Part shown: one piece after another, positions 15,834-22,138 of the stretch
How the letters are laid out: every line of letters starts with the position of its first letter
Position numbering within the stretch: the first letter of the stretch is position 1
DNA from: an uncultured Veillonella sp.
GTDB taxonomy: Bacteria > Bacillota > Negativicutes > Veillonellales > Veillonellaceae
DNA length: 22,138 bases
Direction: 5' to 3'
Assembly (NCBI RefSeq): GCF_937981445.1
Contig: NZ_CALJON010000037.1
Coordinates: 1-22,138 of the forward strand
The notes under the pieces: model-generated
The model's input: the letters and a program-made list of their open reading frames with translations, nothing else
The model's database searches: none
What the model was told of the DNA's origin: nothing
Program-made: the position numbers and the translations under genes

Positions 15834-16898
15834 ATGGAAAAAGGAACAGTTGCAGTTGCAATGAGTGGGGGCGTAGACAGCTCCTTAACAGCTTCGATGC
15901 TGTTAGAACAAGGGTATAAGGTATTTGGTATTACCTTGCGTTTATGGGTAGATGATACAGACGCTGATGACATTCCATTAGCTGTCACTGATGCTAAGAA
16001 AATGTGTGATTTTCTTGGAATCGAACATCATGTAGTCAATGCGCGTGATGTATTTTATGATAATGTAGTTAATTATTTTGTACAAGAATATGCTGCTGGC
16101 CGTACGCCAAACCCTTGTGTATTCTGCAATAAAAATATAAAATTTGATCTCTTATTAAATCGCGCCTTAGAACTTGGTGCCACACATATGGTAACAGGTC
16201 ATTATGCGCAAGTTAAGTATAATGAAGATACAAAGCTTTATGAATTGCATAAAGGGGCTGACCCAAGCAAAGACCAAAGCTATGTACTTTACACATTAAA
16301 TCAAAAGATTTTAAGTCATTTAATGTTCCCTCTTGGGGCGCAGAAAAAGACATTAACTCGTGCTATGGCCAATAATCGTGATTTGCCAGTAGCTAATAAA
16401 CCTGATAGTGAAGATATTTGCTTCTTGCCAAATCATAATTATCAGGGCTTCATTCAAAAACAATTGACAGAAAAACCAGCTTCTGGCAATATTGTGCATG
16501 AAAATGGTGAAATTTTAGGTACTCATAATGGTTTATACAATTATACTATTGGCCAACGTAAAGGCCTTGGTATTGCCTATGAATATCCACTATATGTAGT
16601 GCGCCTTGATGGAGAAAAGAATGAAGTAATCGTAGGTCCAGATGAAAGCTTATTTACGAATCGCATGATTTGTAAGCATTACAATTTCTTATCTGGCACT
16701 ATTCCAAAAGAACTACATGCGTCCGGCAAGATTCGCTATGCAGCGAACCCATCACCTTGTGTGGCACGCATTTTAGATGATGAAACAATGGAAGTAACAT
16801 TTGAAACGCCACAGCGTGCTATTACGCCAGGTCAATCAGTCGTATTCTATGAAGGTACGCAGGTCCTTGGAGGGGGCGTTATTGAAACTGTTTGTTAG
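15834..16898 (+). CDS. mnmA: tRNA-specific 2-thiouridylase MnmA
   Basis: MnmA activates U34 of tRNA-Lys, -Glu and -Gln with ATP and inserts sulfur to make s2U34. The PP-loop motif SGGVDSS is at residues 11-17. The catalytic cysteine pair is Cys98 (in NPCVFCNKNIKF) and Cys196 (in DSEDICF), matching the nucleophile and persulfide-forming cysteines known in E. coli. The extra Cys95 is a family variation. Central and C-terminal beta domains (YTIGQRKGLGI and AITPGQSVVFYEG) are complete; the length is 354 residues. I choose ATG at 15834, preceded by AAGGAG, over an upstream in-frame ATG at 15783 that would add 17 unconserved residues and include the ribosome site. lepA starts 18 bp after the stop, so the pair is probably cotranscribed. 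Confidence 0.97.
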   Translation: MEKGTVAVAMSGGVDSSLTASMLLEQGYKVFGITLRLWVDDTDADDIPLAVTDAKKMCDFLGIEHHVVNARDVFYDNVVNYFVQEYAAGRTPNPCVFCNKNIKFDLLLNRALELGATHMVTGHYAQVKYNEDTKLYELHKGADPSKDQSYVLYTLNQKILSHLMFPLGAQKKTLTRAMANNRDLPVANKPDSEDICFLPNHNYQGFIQKQLTEKPASGNIVHENGEILGTHNGLYNYTIGQRKGLGIAYEYPLYVVRLDGEKNEVIVGPDESLFTNRMICKHYNFLSGTIPKELHASGKIRYAANPSPCVARILDDETMEVTFETPQRAITPGQSVVFYEGTQVLGGGVIETVC

Positions 16899-16916
16899 AG
16901 AGGTATGAGGTATACT

Positions 16917-18719
16917 ATGTCGACTGACCACATTCGTAATTTCTGTATTATTGCCCATATTGACCATGGGAAATCTACCTTAGCGGACCGTCTTATTGAA
17001 GAGACAGGGACTCTTACTAAGCGCGAAATGGAAGCGCAAGTGCTAGATTCCATGGACCTTGAAAGGGAACGTGGCATCACTATTAAAGCCCAATCTGTTC
17101 GCTTGCTTCACACCGCCAAAGATGGTAAGGAATATACTTTAAATCTCATTGACACACCAGGTCATGTGGATTTTAGTTATGAAGTATCTCGTTCCCTCGC
17201 AGCTTGTGAAGGGGCGCTTCTTATCGTAGATGCGGCACAAGGGGTAGAAGCACAAACTTTGGCTAATGTGTATTTAGCTTTAGAACATGACTTGGAAATT
17301 ATTCCTGTTATTAACAAGATTGATTTACCAAGTGCTGATCCAGAGCGTGTCAAAAAAGAAATTGAAGATATAATTGGCCTTGATGCATCGGATGCAATCT
17401 TGGCTAGTGCTAAGTCTGGCATAGGGATTCAGGAAATTTTAGAAGCCATTGTAGAGCGTATTCCAGCCCCTCCTGATAAATCAGATGAGCCTACACGAGC
17501 GCTTATTTTTGACTCTCGCTTTGATGCTTATAAAGGGGCGATTGCCTATGTACGGGTAAAAGAAGGGTCTATTAAAAAACGCGATATTATCCGCATGATG
17601 CATGATAATAAAGATTTTGAAGTTACCGAACTTGGTGTATTTACGCCAAATCTTATTCCTGTACAAGAACTTACTTGTGGCTCCGTAGGCTGCGTCGCAG
17701 CAAGCATTAAAAATGTGCGTGATTGCCATGTAGGGGATACTATTACTATGGCAGATAATCCGGCCACCGAACCATTGCCAGGGTATCGTAAAGCCGTATC
17801 TATGGTATATTGTGGTCTCTATCCAACAGATAGTAAGGATTATGATAATCTTCGTGATGCATTGGAAAAATTAAACCTAAATGATGCAGCCCTTGAATAT
17901 GAACCAGAAACTTCCATTGCCTTAGGCTTTGGGTTCCGTTGTGGGTTCTTGGGACTTCTTCATATGGACGTTATTCAAGAGCGTTTAGAGCGTGAATATA
18001 ATTTAACTTTAATTACTACAGCGCCAAGTGTTAATTACAAAGTGCATAAGACTAATGGTGAAGTTTTAGAAATTGACAATCCATCAAAATTACCACCGCC
18101 AACAGAAATTGATTTCATTGAAGAGCCTTATGTTAAGGCTACTACAATCGTTCCAAAGGACTTTGTAGGGGCCATTATGGAATTATCTCAAGATAAACGC
18201 GGTGAATACCAAAGTATGGAATATCTCGATGAAACACGTGTATCCATTGTATATCATTTGCCATTAGGGGAGATTATTTACGATTATTTTGACAAATTAA
18301 AATCTGCTACTAAAGGCTATGCATCGTTGGATTATGAACTTATTGGCTATCAAGCATCACCGATGGTGAAGATGGATATTCTATTAAATGGTGAGCCTGT
18401 AGATGCTTTGAGTATCATTGTTCACAAAGATCGTGCAGCCCTTCGTGGTCGTGCGTTAGCTGAAAAACTTAAAGAGTTAATTCCTCGTCAAATGTTTGAA
18501 ATTCCAATTCAAGCCGCTGTAGGAAATAAGATTGTAGCTCGTGAAACAGTTAAAGCATGGCGCAAAGACGTATTGGCTAAATGTTATGGTGGCGATATTA
18601 GCCGTAAACGCAAACTCTTAGAGAAACAAAAAGAAGGTAAAAAGCGCATGAAAGCGGTGGGTAGTGTAGAAATTCCACAAGAAGCATTTATGGCTATTTT
18701 AAAGGTAGATGACAAATAA
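16917..18719 (+). CDS. lepA: Elongation factor 4 (LepA), ribosomal GTPase
   Basis: LepA is a translational GTPase that acts on stalled or initiating ribosomes (back-translocation and 30S assembly roles are reported). G-domain motifs are AHIDHGKS (13-20), GIT in the switch I region (53-55), DTPGH (79-83) and NKID (133-136). Domains II, III, V and the LepA-specific C-terminal domain follow. The C-terminus shows the typical YGGDISRKRKLLEKQKEGKK segment. ATG at 16917 has TGAGG six bases upstream and gives 600 residues, the usual size. The ATG at 16905 would add four residues and sits too close to its AGAGG. hemW follows after a gap of about 120 bp; lepA-hemW adjacency is common in Firmicutes. Confidence 0.98.
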   Translation: MSTDHIRNFCIIAHIDHGKSTLADRLIEETGTLTKREMEAQVLDSMDLERERGITIKAQSVRLLHTAKDGKEYTLNLIDTPGHVDFSYEVSRSLAACEGALLIVDAAQGVEAQTLANVYLALEHDLEIIPVINKIDLPSADPERVKKEIEDIIGLDASDAILASAKSGIGIQEILEAIVERIPAPPDKSDEPTRALIFDSRFDAYKGAIAYVRVKEGSIKKRDIIRMMHDNKDFEVTELGVFTPNLIPVQELTCGSVGCVAASIKNVRDCHVGDTITMADNPATEPLPGYRKAVSMVYCGLYPTDSKDYDNLRDALEKLNLNDAALEYEPETSIALGFGFRCGFLGLLHMDVIQERLEREYNLTLITTAPSVNYKVHKTNGEVLEIDNPSKLPPPTEIDFIEEPYVKATTIVPKDFVGAIMELSQDKRGEYQSMEYLDETRVSIVYHLPLGEIIYDYFDKLKSATKGYASLDYELIGYQASPMVKMDILLNGEPVDALSIIVHKDRAALRGRALAEKLKELIPRQMFEIPIQAAVGNKIVARETVKAWRKDVLAKCYGGDISRKRKLLEKQKEGKKRMKAVGSVEIPQEAFMAILKVDDK

Positions 18720-18842
18720 TTAGGCCAGTTATAGTCTTTTATTATGATTGAGTCTATAAAATATATAATCTTATAGAGAACAATCTATAAGATTATCTGT
18801 AAATCTATGAAGTGATTTATAAATCATATATGGGGAGTGTGT
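18720..18842. other. lepA-hemW gap with a strong inverted repeat
   Basis: Arms 18765-18777 and 18784-18796 pair over 13 bp (ATAATCTTATAGA) around a six-base loop. No T-run follows, so it is not a classical terminator. The left arm overlaps a perfect TATAAT (18764-18769), but no good -35 box is in place. A 12-bp palindrome, GATTTATAAATC, lies further down near 18815-18826. GGGGAG at 18832-18837 is the ribosome site that supports the ATG at 18843. Confidence 0.6.
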
Positions 18843-20162
18843 ATGCATACTAGAATTTCAAATCTAAATGCGCCCTCTATAAATAAACAGCGGGATATGG
18901 GGGTGTACCTCCATATCCCGTTTTGTCGTAAAAAATGTTCGTACTGTGATTTTGCTTCCTATGAGGGCTTGGAAGCCTATTATGATGAGTATGTAGGAGC
19001 CTTATGTGAAGAAATGAGATTGTGGGCTCAGCAGTATCCGGAGTCTACAACGATTCCTATTAAGACAGTTTACTTTGGCGGTGGCACGCCAACTCAGCTT
19101 AGTCTAAAGCAATTAGAACGTATTCTTATGACTTTGAAGGCTTATTATGACTGTAATGCTATGATGGAATTGTCTATTGAGGCGAATCCTGGTGAAATTG
19201 ATAAAGCCTATTTGCAAGGTTTAAAAGCCTTAGGCGTGACTCGTCTTAGTTATGGCGTGCAAACCTTTGATGATAGTCTCTTAACTTTATTGCGTCGAGG
19301 CCATACATCAGCTATGGCTAAGCAGGCCATTTGCGATGCCATCGAAGTGGGCTTTCCTTCAGTAAGTGGAGATTTAATCTATGCCTTACCTGGTCAGACC
19401 TTACAAGATATAGAGACTAATGTAGAAAACTTATTACACTTAGGGGTTAATCACATTTCAATTTATGGACTACAGCTAGAAGAGGGAACTAATTTACATA
19501 AAGAAGTAGAATTGGGACATATCCAATTACCCAGTGATGATGAGAATGAAGCCATGTATGATAGCATGCTTAACACCTTAGGTGGACATGGTTTTGAGCG
19601 ATATGAGATTTCTAATTCTACGAATAATAAAGCTTATAGTCACCACAATTTACGATACTGGCAATACGAGGAGTACTTGGCCTTTGGATCGGGGGCCTAT
19701 TCATTTTATAGGGATGTGCGGCGGAACAATGAACCCTATGTTGTGCCTTATATAAATAGAATTCGCCAAGGCTTGTTGCCTGTTGTATTTGAAGAGTCTA
19801 TTAGTGTAGAGCGGGCCGTTGAAGACTATTGTTTTTTAGCATTGCGAACAAAATGGGGCTTGCGAGCCGATGCATTTAAGGAGCGTTTTAATACAGATAT
19901 ATTTGAACTATTTGGACATATTTTGCAACAGCTACGTTCACAGGGATTAGTGGAATTATATGATACTGAAGAAACTGATATGTTGCCAGGCTTAGGAGAA
20001 AATCCATGGAGCCACAAGGCTATGAATTGTAATGATGGTCATAGTATACCTACTGATAGTGATGTGTTGTTAACTGATGGTAAAAACTTGGCGTGGCGTC
20101 TCACAAGAGAGGGCGCTAAACATGGTAATTATGTGTTCAGTCAGTTTTTACGAGATAATTAA
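18843..20162 (+). CDS. hemW: HemW, heme chaperone / coproporphyrinogen III oxidase-like radical SAM protein
   Basis: HemW is a radical-SAM family protein resembling HemN; characterised members bind heme and deliver it to target proteins. The cluster motif CxxxCxxC is Cys28, Cys32, Cys35 in YLHIPFCRKKCSYCDF. FGGGTPTQL and IEANPGEI follow, typical of the family. ATG at 18843 is chosen because GGGGAG sits five bases upstream; this gives 439 residues. A second in-frame ATG at 18897 would match the usual family N-terminus but has no clear ribosome site, so the first 18 residues are an unusual extension. A strong hairpin overlaps the 18897 start. Near the C-terminus, about 40 residues (starting at YDTEETDMLPGLG) look like an insert before the final WRLTREG segment. 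It is not the oxygen-independent oxidase HemN itself, judging by length and context. Confidence 0.92.
   Translation: MHTRISNLNAPSINKQRDMGVYLHIPFCRKKCSYCDFASYEGLEAYYDEYVGALCEEMRLWAQQYPESTTIPIKTVYFGGGTPTQLSLKQLERILMTLKAYYDCNAMMELSIEANPGEIDKAYLQGLKALGVTRLSYGVQTFDDSLLTLLRRGHTSAMAKQAICDAIEVGFPSVSGDLIYALPGQTLQDIETNVENLLHLGVNHISIYGLQLEEGTNLHKEVELGHIQLPSDDENEAMYDSMLNTLGGHGFERYEISNSTNNKAYSHHNLRYWQYEEYLAFGSGAYSFYRDVRRNNEPYVVPYINRIRQGLLPVVFEESISVERAVEDYCFLALRTKWGLRADAFKERFNTDIFELFGHILQQLRSQGLVELYDTEETDMLPGLGENPWSHKAMNCNDGHSIPTDSDVLLTDGKNLAWRLTREGAKHGNYVFSQFLRDN
18891..18924 (+). promoter_or_regulatory. Terminator-like hairpin inside the 5' end of hemW
   Basis: Arms 18891-18903 (CGGGATATGGGGG) and 18908-18920 pair over 13 bp with one G-U pair, around the loop TGTA, followed by TTTT. 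The left arm contains the in-frame ATG at 18897. It could act as an attenuator that stays open while ribosomes translate the 18-codon leader, or could mask the internal start. The structure is certain as sequence; a regulatory role is inference. Confidence 0.55.
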
Positions 20163-20169
20163 ATAGGGG

Positions 20170-20278
20170 GTTAATTGGTATAACTTAAAATAAGGAGTTA
20201 ATTTATATTAGTTAAAATAAGAAATTAAGTCATATAACTTAATGTAAGGAGTTAATTGGTGTGACGTTAATATAAGGG
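20170..20278 (+). repeat. Four 27-bp tandem repeats between hemW and the phosphoesterase gene
   Basis: Units begin at 20170, 20197, 20224 and 20251 with a precise 27-bp period. Units 1 and 2 agree at 22 of 27 positions. Most start GTTAATT and end TAAGG or TAAGA, so an AAGGAG-like sequence recurs at unit joints. The last unit runs into the ribosome site of the next gene (TAAGGGGGG). The hemW stop region (ATAATTAAATAGGGG, near 20155-20169) looks like an older copy of the unit's second half. Confidence 0.88.
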
Positions 20279-20286
20279 GGGATAGT

Positions 20287-20814
20287 ATGATTTATTTTAC
20301 TAGTGACTTACATTTGGGGCATAAAAATGTCATTCAAATGCAAAATAGACCATTTGAAACAGTGGACGATATGAATGAAGCTCTAATCCATAACTTTAAT
20401 TCCGTAGTGCACAAGAATGATATAGTGTATATTCTAGGTGACTTGGCGTTTCGATTAGGAGAAACAAAATGTAATGAATTTATCGCTCGTTTAAAAGGCA
20501 CGAAAATATTAATTCGTGGCAATCATGATAGGGAGTATGATTCGAGTTTATTTGAAGAAATCACTGACTTTAAAATGATAAAATATGAACATGTTACGTA
20601 TTCTATGATTCATTATCCTATGCTAGAGTGGAAACATTCACGGCACAATAGAGGTGTTAATTTACATGGACATATTCACTCTAATGGAGCTTATAATGAG
20701 GAAAATATAAAGCAAGGTATTTTACGTTATGATGTGGGTGTTGAGGCTCATGACTATAAGCCCATTTCCTTGGAGGACATTCACAATAAATTTAAACACT
20801 TGTTTAAAGTATGA
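20287..20814 (+). CDS. Small calcineurin-like metallophosphoesterase
   Basis: A compact single-domain metallophosphoesterase of 175 residues. The two-metal active site is complete: Asp7-x-His9 (SDLHLGH), Asp52 in GDLAF, Asn79-His80-Asp81 in GNHD, His109 in MIHYP and His129-x-His131 in GHIH. The nearest type I recognise is the small phage- and Firmicute-encoded phosphoesterase group related to YfcE/MJ0936, whose natural substrates are mostly unknown. ATG at 20287 follows a strong AGGGGGG site that ends the 27-bp repeat array. No signal peptide is seen, so it should be cytoplasmic. It lies before two membrane protein genes, but no functional link is evident. Confidence 0.87.
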   Translation: MIYFTSDLHLGHKNVIQMQNRPFETVDDMNEALIHNFNSVVHKNDIVYILGDLAFRLGETKCNEFIARLKGTKILIRGNHDREYDSSLFEEITDFKMIKYEHVTYSMIHYPMLEWKHSRHNRGVNLHGHIHSNGAYNEENIKQGILRYDVGVEAHDYKPISLEDIHNKFKHLFKV

Positions 20815-20825
20815 TAGAATAGATG

Positions 20826-20895
20826 TAATGATGCATGTAGGAATGAGTAAAATGTGAGTTTAATGATGTATGTAGAAATATGTAGAATGTGAGTT
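20826..20895. repeat. 35-bp tandem duplication before the membrane protein pair
   Basis: Bases 20826-20860 and 20861-20895 agree at 30 of 35 positions; both start TAATGATG and end AATGTGAGTT. The second copy runs to 41 bp before the chosen start of the next gene. Its GTG at 20889 opens a longer frame in the next gene, which I reject as the start. Confidence 0.88.
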
Positions 20896-20936
20896 ATAGT
20901 ATTATATATGTTTGTGAATTAGTAGGGGGCCATAGT

Positions 20937-21446
20937 GTGAAAGATTATTTTAAATTTGGTTGGCGCGCCTGTGGTGCTGGACTGGTGTTTCAATTTTTGA
21001 CTTTAGTTTGTCTATACACTATTAATATCGGTATTGCTGCTAGTCCTGATGGAACGGGCTATACCTTTTTAATCGGTGACGTTATTTTTCTTGTGGTAAC
21101 CTTATTGGCCTTTGGCTGTCGTCCGATTTATGAAAAAGGCTTAGATACAAGATTTCCTAATACGAATTTATCTAAAAAAGTGTTTTTCTTCACCCTTATT
21201 ATGATTAGCTTATTACTATGCATTGTATATGCTTTATTTTTCACTTTCATTACCTATGAAGTAGTCAATACAGTTTCTGATATAGAGAGCGCGTATTATA
21301 ATGCAGCATTACTGCCATTTCTGATGGTAGGGATTTTTGGATTTACCTTTTTCTATTTCTTGTTGTATTGTACGGCCACGGTGGAATACATATGGCGACG
21401 TAAATTAAAAAAATATAGAGAAAGATTAATGGGGTTAGAGGTGTAA
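20937..21446 (+). CDS. Four-helix membrane protein of unknown function, paralog 1
   Basis: I do not recognise this family. The protein has about four hydrophobic helices (near 10-32, 43-61, 82-107 and 125-146) and a basic C-terminal tail (WRRKLKKYRERL). It is clearly a paralog of the next gene. Both begin KDY-x2-FGWRACG and share CRP-x-YEKGLD-x-RFP-x-TNLSKK after helix 2 and LLY-x-TATVEY at the end of helix 4. I place the start at GTG 20937, not at the upstream GTG 20889. There AGGGGG (20924-20929) lies seven bases before, and the N-terminus then matches the paralog, giving 169 against 168 residues. The two genes are separated by four bases and are surely cotranscribed. A heteromeric membrane complex is a natural inference. 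Confidence 0.75.
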   Translation: MKDYFKFGWRACGAGLVFQFLTLVCLYTINIGIAASPDGTGYTFLIGDVIFLVVTLLAFGCRPIYEKGLDTRFPNTNLSKKVFFFTLIMISLLLCIVYALFFTFITYEVVNTVSDIESAYYNAALLPFLMVGIFGFTFFYFLLYCTATVEYIWRRKLKKYRERLMGLEV

Positions 21447-21450
21447 TTGT

Positions 21451-21957
21451 GTGAAAGATTATATTATGTTTGGATGGCGTGCTTGTGGTACAAGCATACT
21501 ATTTCAGATAATAAGCATTGTAACAATCGGATTGGTTGACTATATTTGGTTATTTAAAATTAGCCAACTTTGGCTATACAGTATGACTTTAATATTGCTG
21601 TGTATAGTTATTACAGCGTATGGACTTTTATGTCGACCTTTTTATGAAAAGGGCCTGGATAGTAGATTTCCAAAAACAAATTTATCTAAGAAATTTTTTG
21701 TAGTCATATTTTATGTAGTAGCCTTAGTGTTAACCATTGCGTATTTTATGTTTTTTCTAATTGTAGCAAGTATCATTGGTGATGCAGTGCATACAATGAA
21801 TGGAAATACAAGATTCCATACGATGCTTCCTACTATGTACATGGGGCTAGTGAGTATTACTTACTTTTACTTACTATTGTACATGACTGCTACTGTGGAA
21901 TATGTGATTCGTAAAAAGTATTATGAACAATATTATGTACATATAAAAAATAGCTAA
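21451..21957 (+). CDS. Four-helix membrane protein of unknown function, paralog 2
   Basis: Second member of the tandem pair, 168 residues, GTG start at 21451 with GAGG (21438-21441) inside the end of the first gene. Four hydrophobic helices alternate with the same conserved loop: cysteine and arginine in CRPFYEKGLD, then SRFPKTNLSKK. The start (KDYIMFGWRACG) and the end of the last helix (LLYMTATVEY) also match its neighbour, while the helices themselves have drifted. The conservation of a polar loop rather than of the helices suggests that the loop is the working part. No signal peptidase site, transporter signature or enzyme motif is seen. The final codons form the left arm of the terminator, so the transcript ends right at the stop. 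Confidence 0.75.
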   Translation: MKDYIMFGWRACGTSILFQIISIVTIGLVDYIWLFKISQLWLYSMTLILLCIVITAYGLLCRPFYEKGLDSRFPKTNLSKKFFVVIFYVVALVLTIAYFMFFLIVASIIGDAVHTMNGNTRFHTMLPTMYMGLVSITYFYLLLYMTATVEYVIRKKYYEQYYVHIKNS

Positions 21958-21981
21958 CATCTTATGATGTTAGCTATTTTT
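21946..21981. terminator. Two-way terminator overlapping the last codons of paralog 2
   Basis: A perfect 16-bp hairpin has arms 21946-21961 and 21966-21981 and a TTAT loop. The left arm starts with an A-run and the right arm ends with a T-run, so it can stop transcription from either side. The stop codon TAA (21955-21957) lies inside the left arm. Confidence 0.92.
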
Positions 21982-22060
21982 GTTTGTAGTAGAACGTGAT
22001 TTAATTTGAGTTGGTTGCGTTTGATGGATTCAAGTTAGATTGTGTGCATATTTTTAGGGG

Positions 22061-22093
22061 AAAGAAAAAGGACTATCTAAACAGATAGTCCTT
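22061..22093 (-). terminator. Terminator of the minus-strand tRNA
   Basis: An 11-bp perfect hairpin (arms 22068-22078, AAGGACTATCT, and 22083-22093) has the loop AAAC. Read on the minus strand it is followed by TTTTTCTTT. It lies four bases past the tRNA 3' end, so it ends the tRNA transcript. Confidence 0.9.
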
Positions 22094-22097
22094 AATG

Positions 22098-22138
22098 TGG
22101 TGGAGATAAGCGGGATCGAACCGCTGACCTCTTGAATG
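22098..22138 (-). tRNA. Partial tRNA (3' half), probably tRNA-Ala(GGC)
   Basis: On the minus strand the sequence reads into the window as a tRNA 3' half. It has the end of the anticodon loop (C36, A37, T38), stem TCAAG, variable loop AGGTC, T-arm AGCGG-TTCGATC-CCGCT, acceptor strand TATCTCC, discriminator A and an encoded CCA. C36 limits it to a tRNA for Val, Ala, Asp, Glu or Gly. T70 in the acceptor strand fits the G3:U70 pair that marks tRNA-Ala, and AGGTCAGCGGTTCGATCCCG is typical of tRNA-Ala. The anticodon itself is cut off by the window edge, so alanine is likely but not shown. Confidence 0.85.

Noticed and set aside
20889..20936. GTG at 20889 as the start of the first membrane protein
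   Set aside because: It would add 16 residues absent from the paralog and would start inside the 35-bp repeat. GTG at 20937 has a good ribosome site and matches the paralog start.

Overview
The window looks like a chromosomal housekeeping region of an A+T-rich, low-GC bacterium of the Firmicutes type. The gene order (rseP-ispG-proS, miaB-mutS-mutL-methyltransferase-miaA-PLP enzyme, mnmA-lepA-hemW), strong AAGGAGG-like ribosome sites, and a diderm-style protease next to Firmicutes-style neighbours suggest a Negativicute, most probably Veillonella or a close relative. That placement rests on recognition and was not tested by a search. All protein genes are on the + strand; only a partial tRNA at the right edge is on the - strand.

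Layout. (1) 10-3840: a tight operon for membrane proteolysis (rseP), isoprenoid synthesis (ispG) and prolyl-tRNA charging (proS). A clear terminator follows at 3987-4028. (2) 4232-6069: a PHP-family phosphoesterase and an unusual P-loop protein with an Asp23/Gls24-like C-terminal domain. (3) 6139-14177: miaB, mutS, mutL, an RsmJ-like methyltransferase and miaA, mixing tRNA A37 modification with mismatch repair. (4) 14236-15480: a PLP enzyme of the methionine gamma-lyase-like (YnbB) family. (5) 15834-20162: mnmA, lepA and hemW. (6) 20287-21957: a small metallophosphoesterase and two tandem paralogous four-helix membrane proteins of unknown function. (7) From about 21946 to the end: two terminators facing each other, then the 3' half of a tRNA, probably tRNA-Ala.

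Functionally, MiaA and MiaB act in sequence on A37 of tRNAs and MnmA thiolates U34, while LepA and an RsmJ-like enzyme act on the ribosome. The region is therefore rich in translation-fidelity genes beside the MutS/MutL repair pair.

The most unusual structure lies in the gaps. Most wider gaps contain a short tandem repeat with its own unrelated unit (15, 17, 19, about 20, 27, 27, 35, 36 or about 60 bp). In several cases the repeat includes or resembles the stop-codon end of the upstream gene, and in others the last unit blends into the next gene's ribosome-binding site. The clearest case is mutL, whose last 11 codons and stop are copied, in frame, directly after the real stop. Tightly packed junctions (rseP/ispG, ispG/proS, mutS/mutL) have none. 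A second structure of note is a 13-bp terminator-like hairpin inside the start of hemW.
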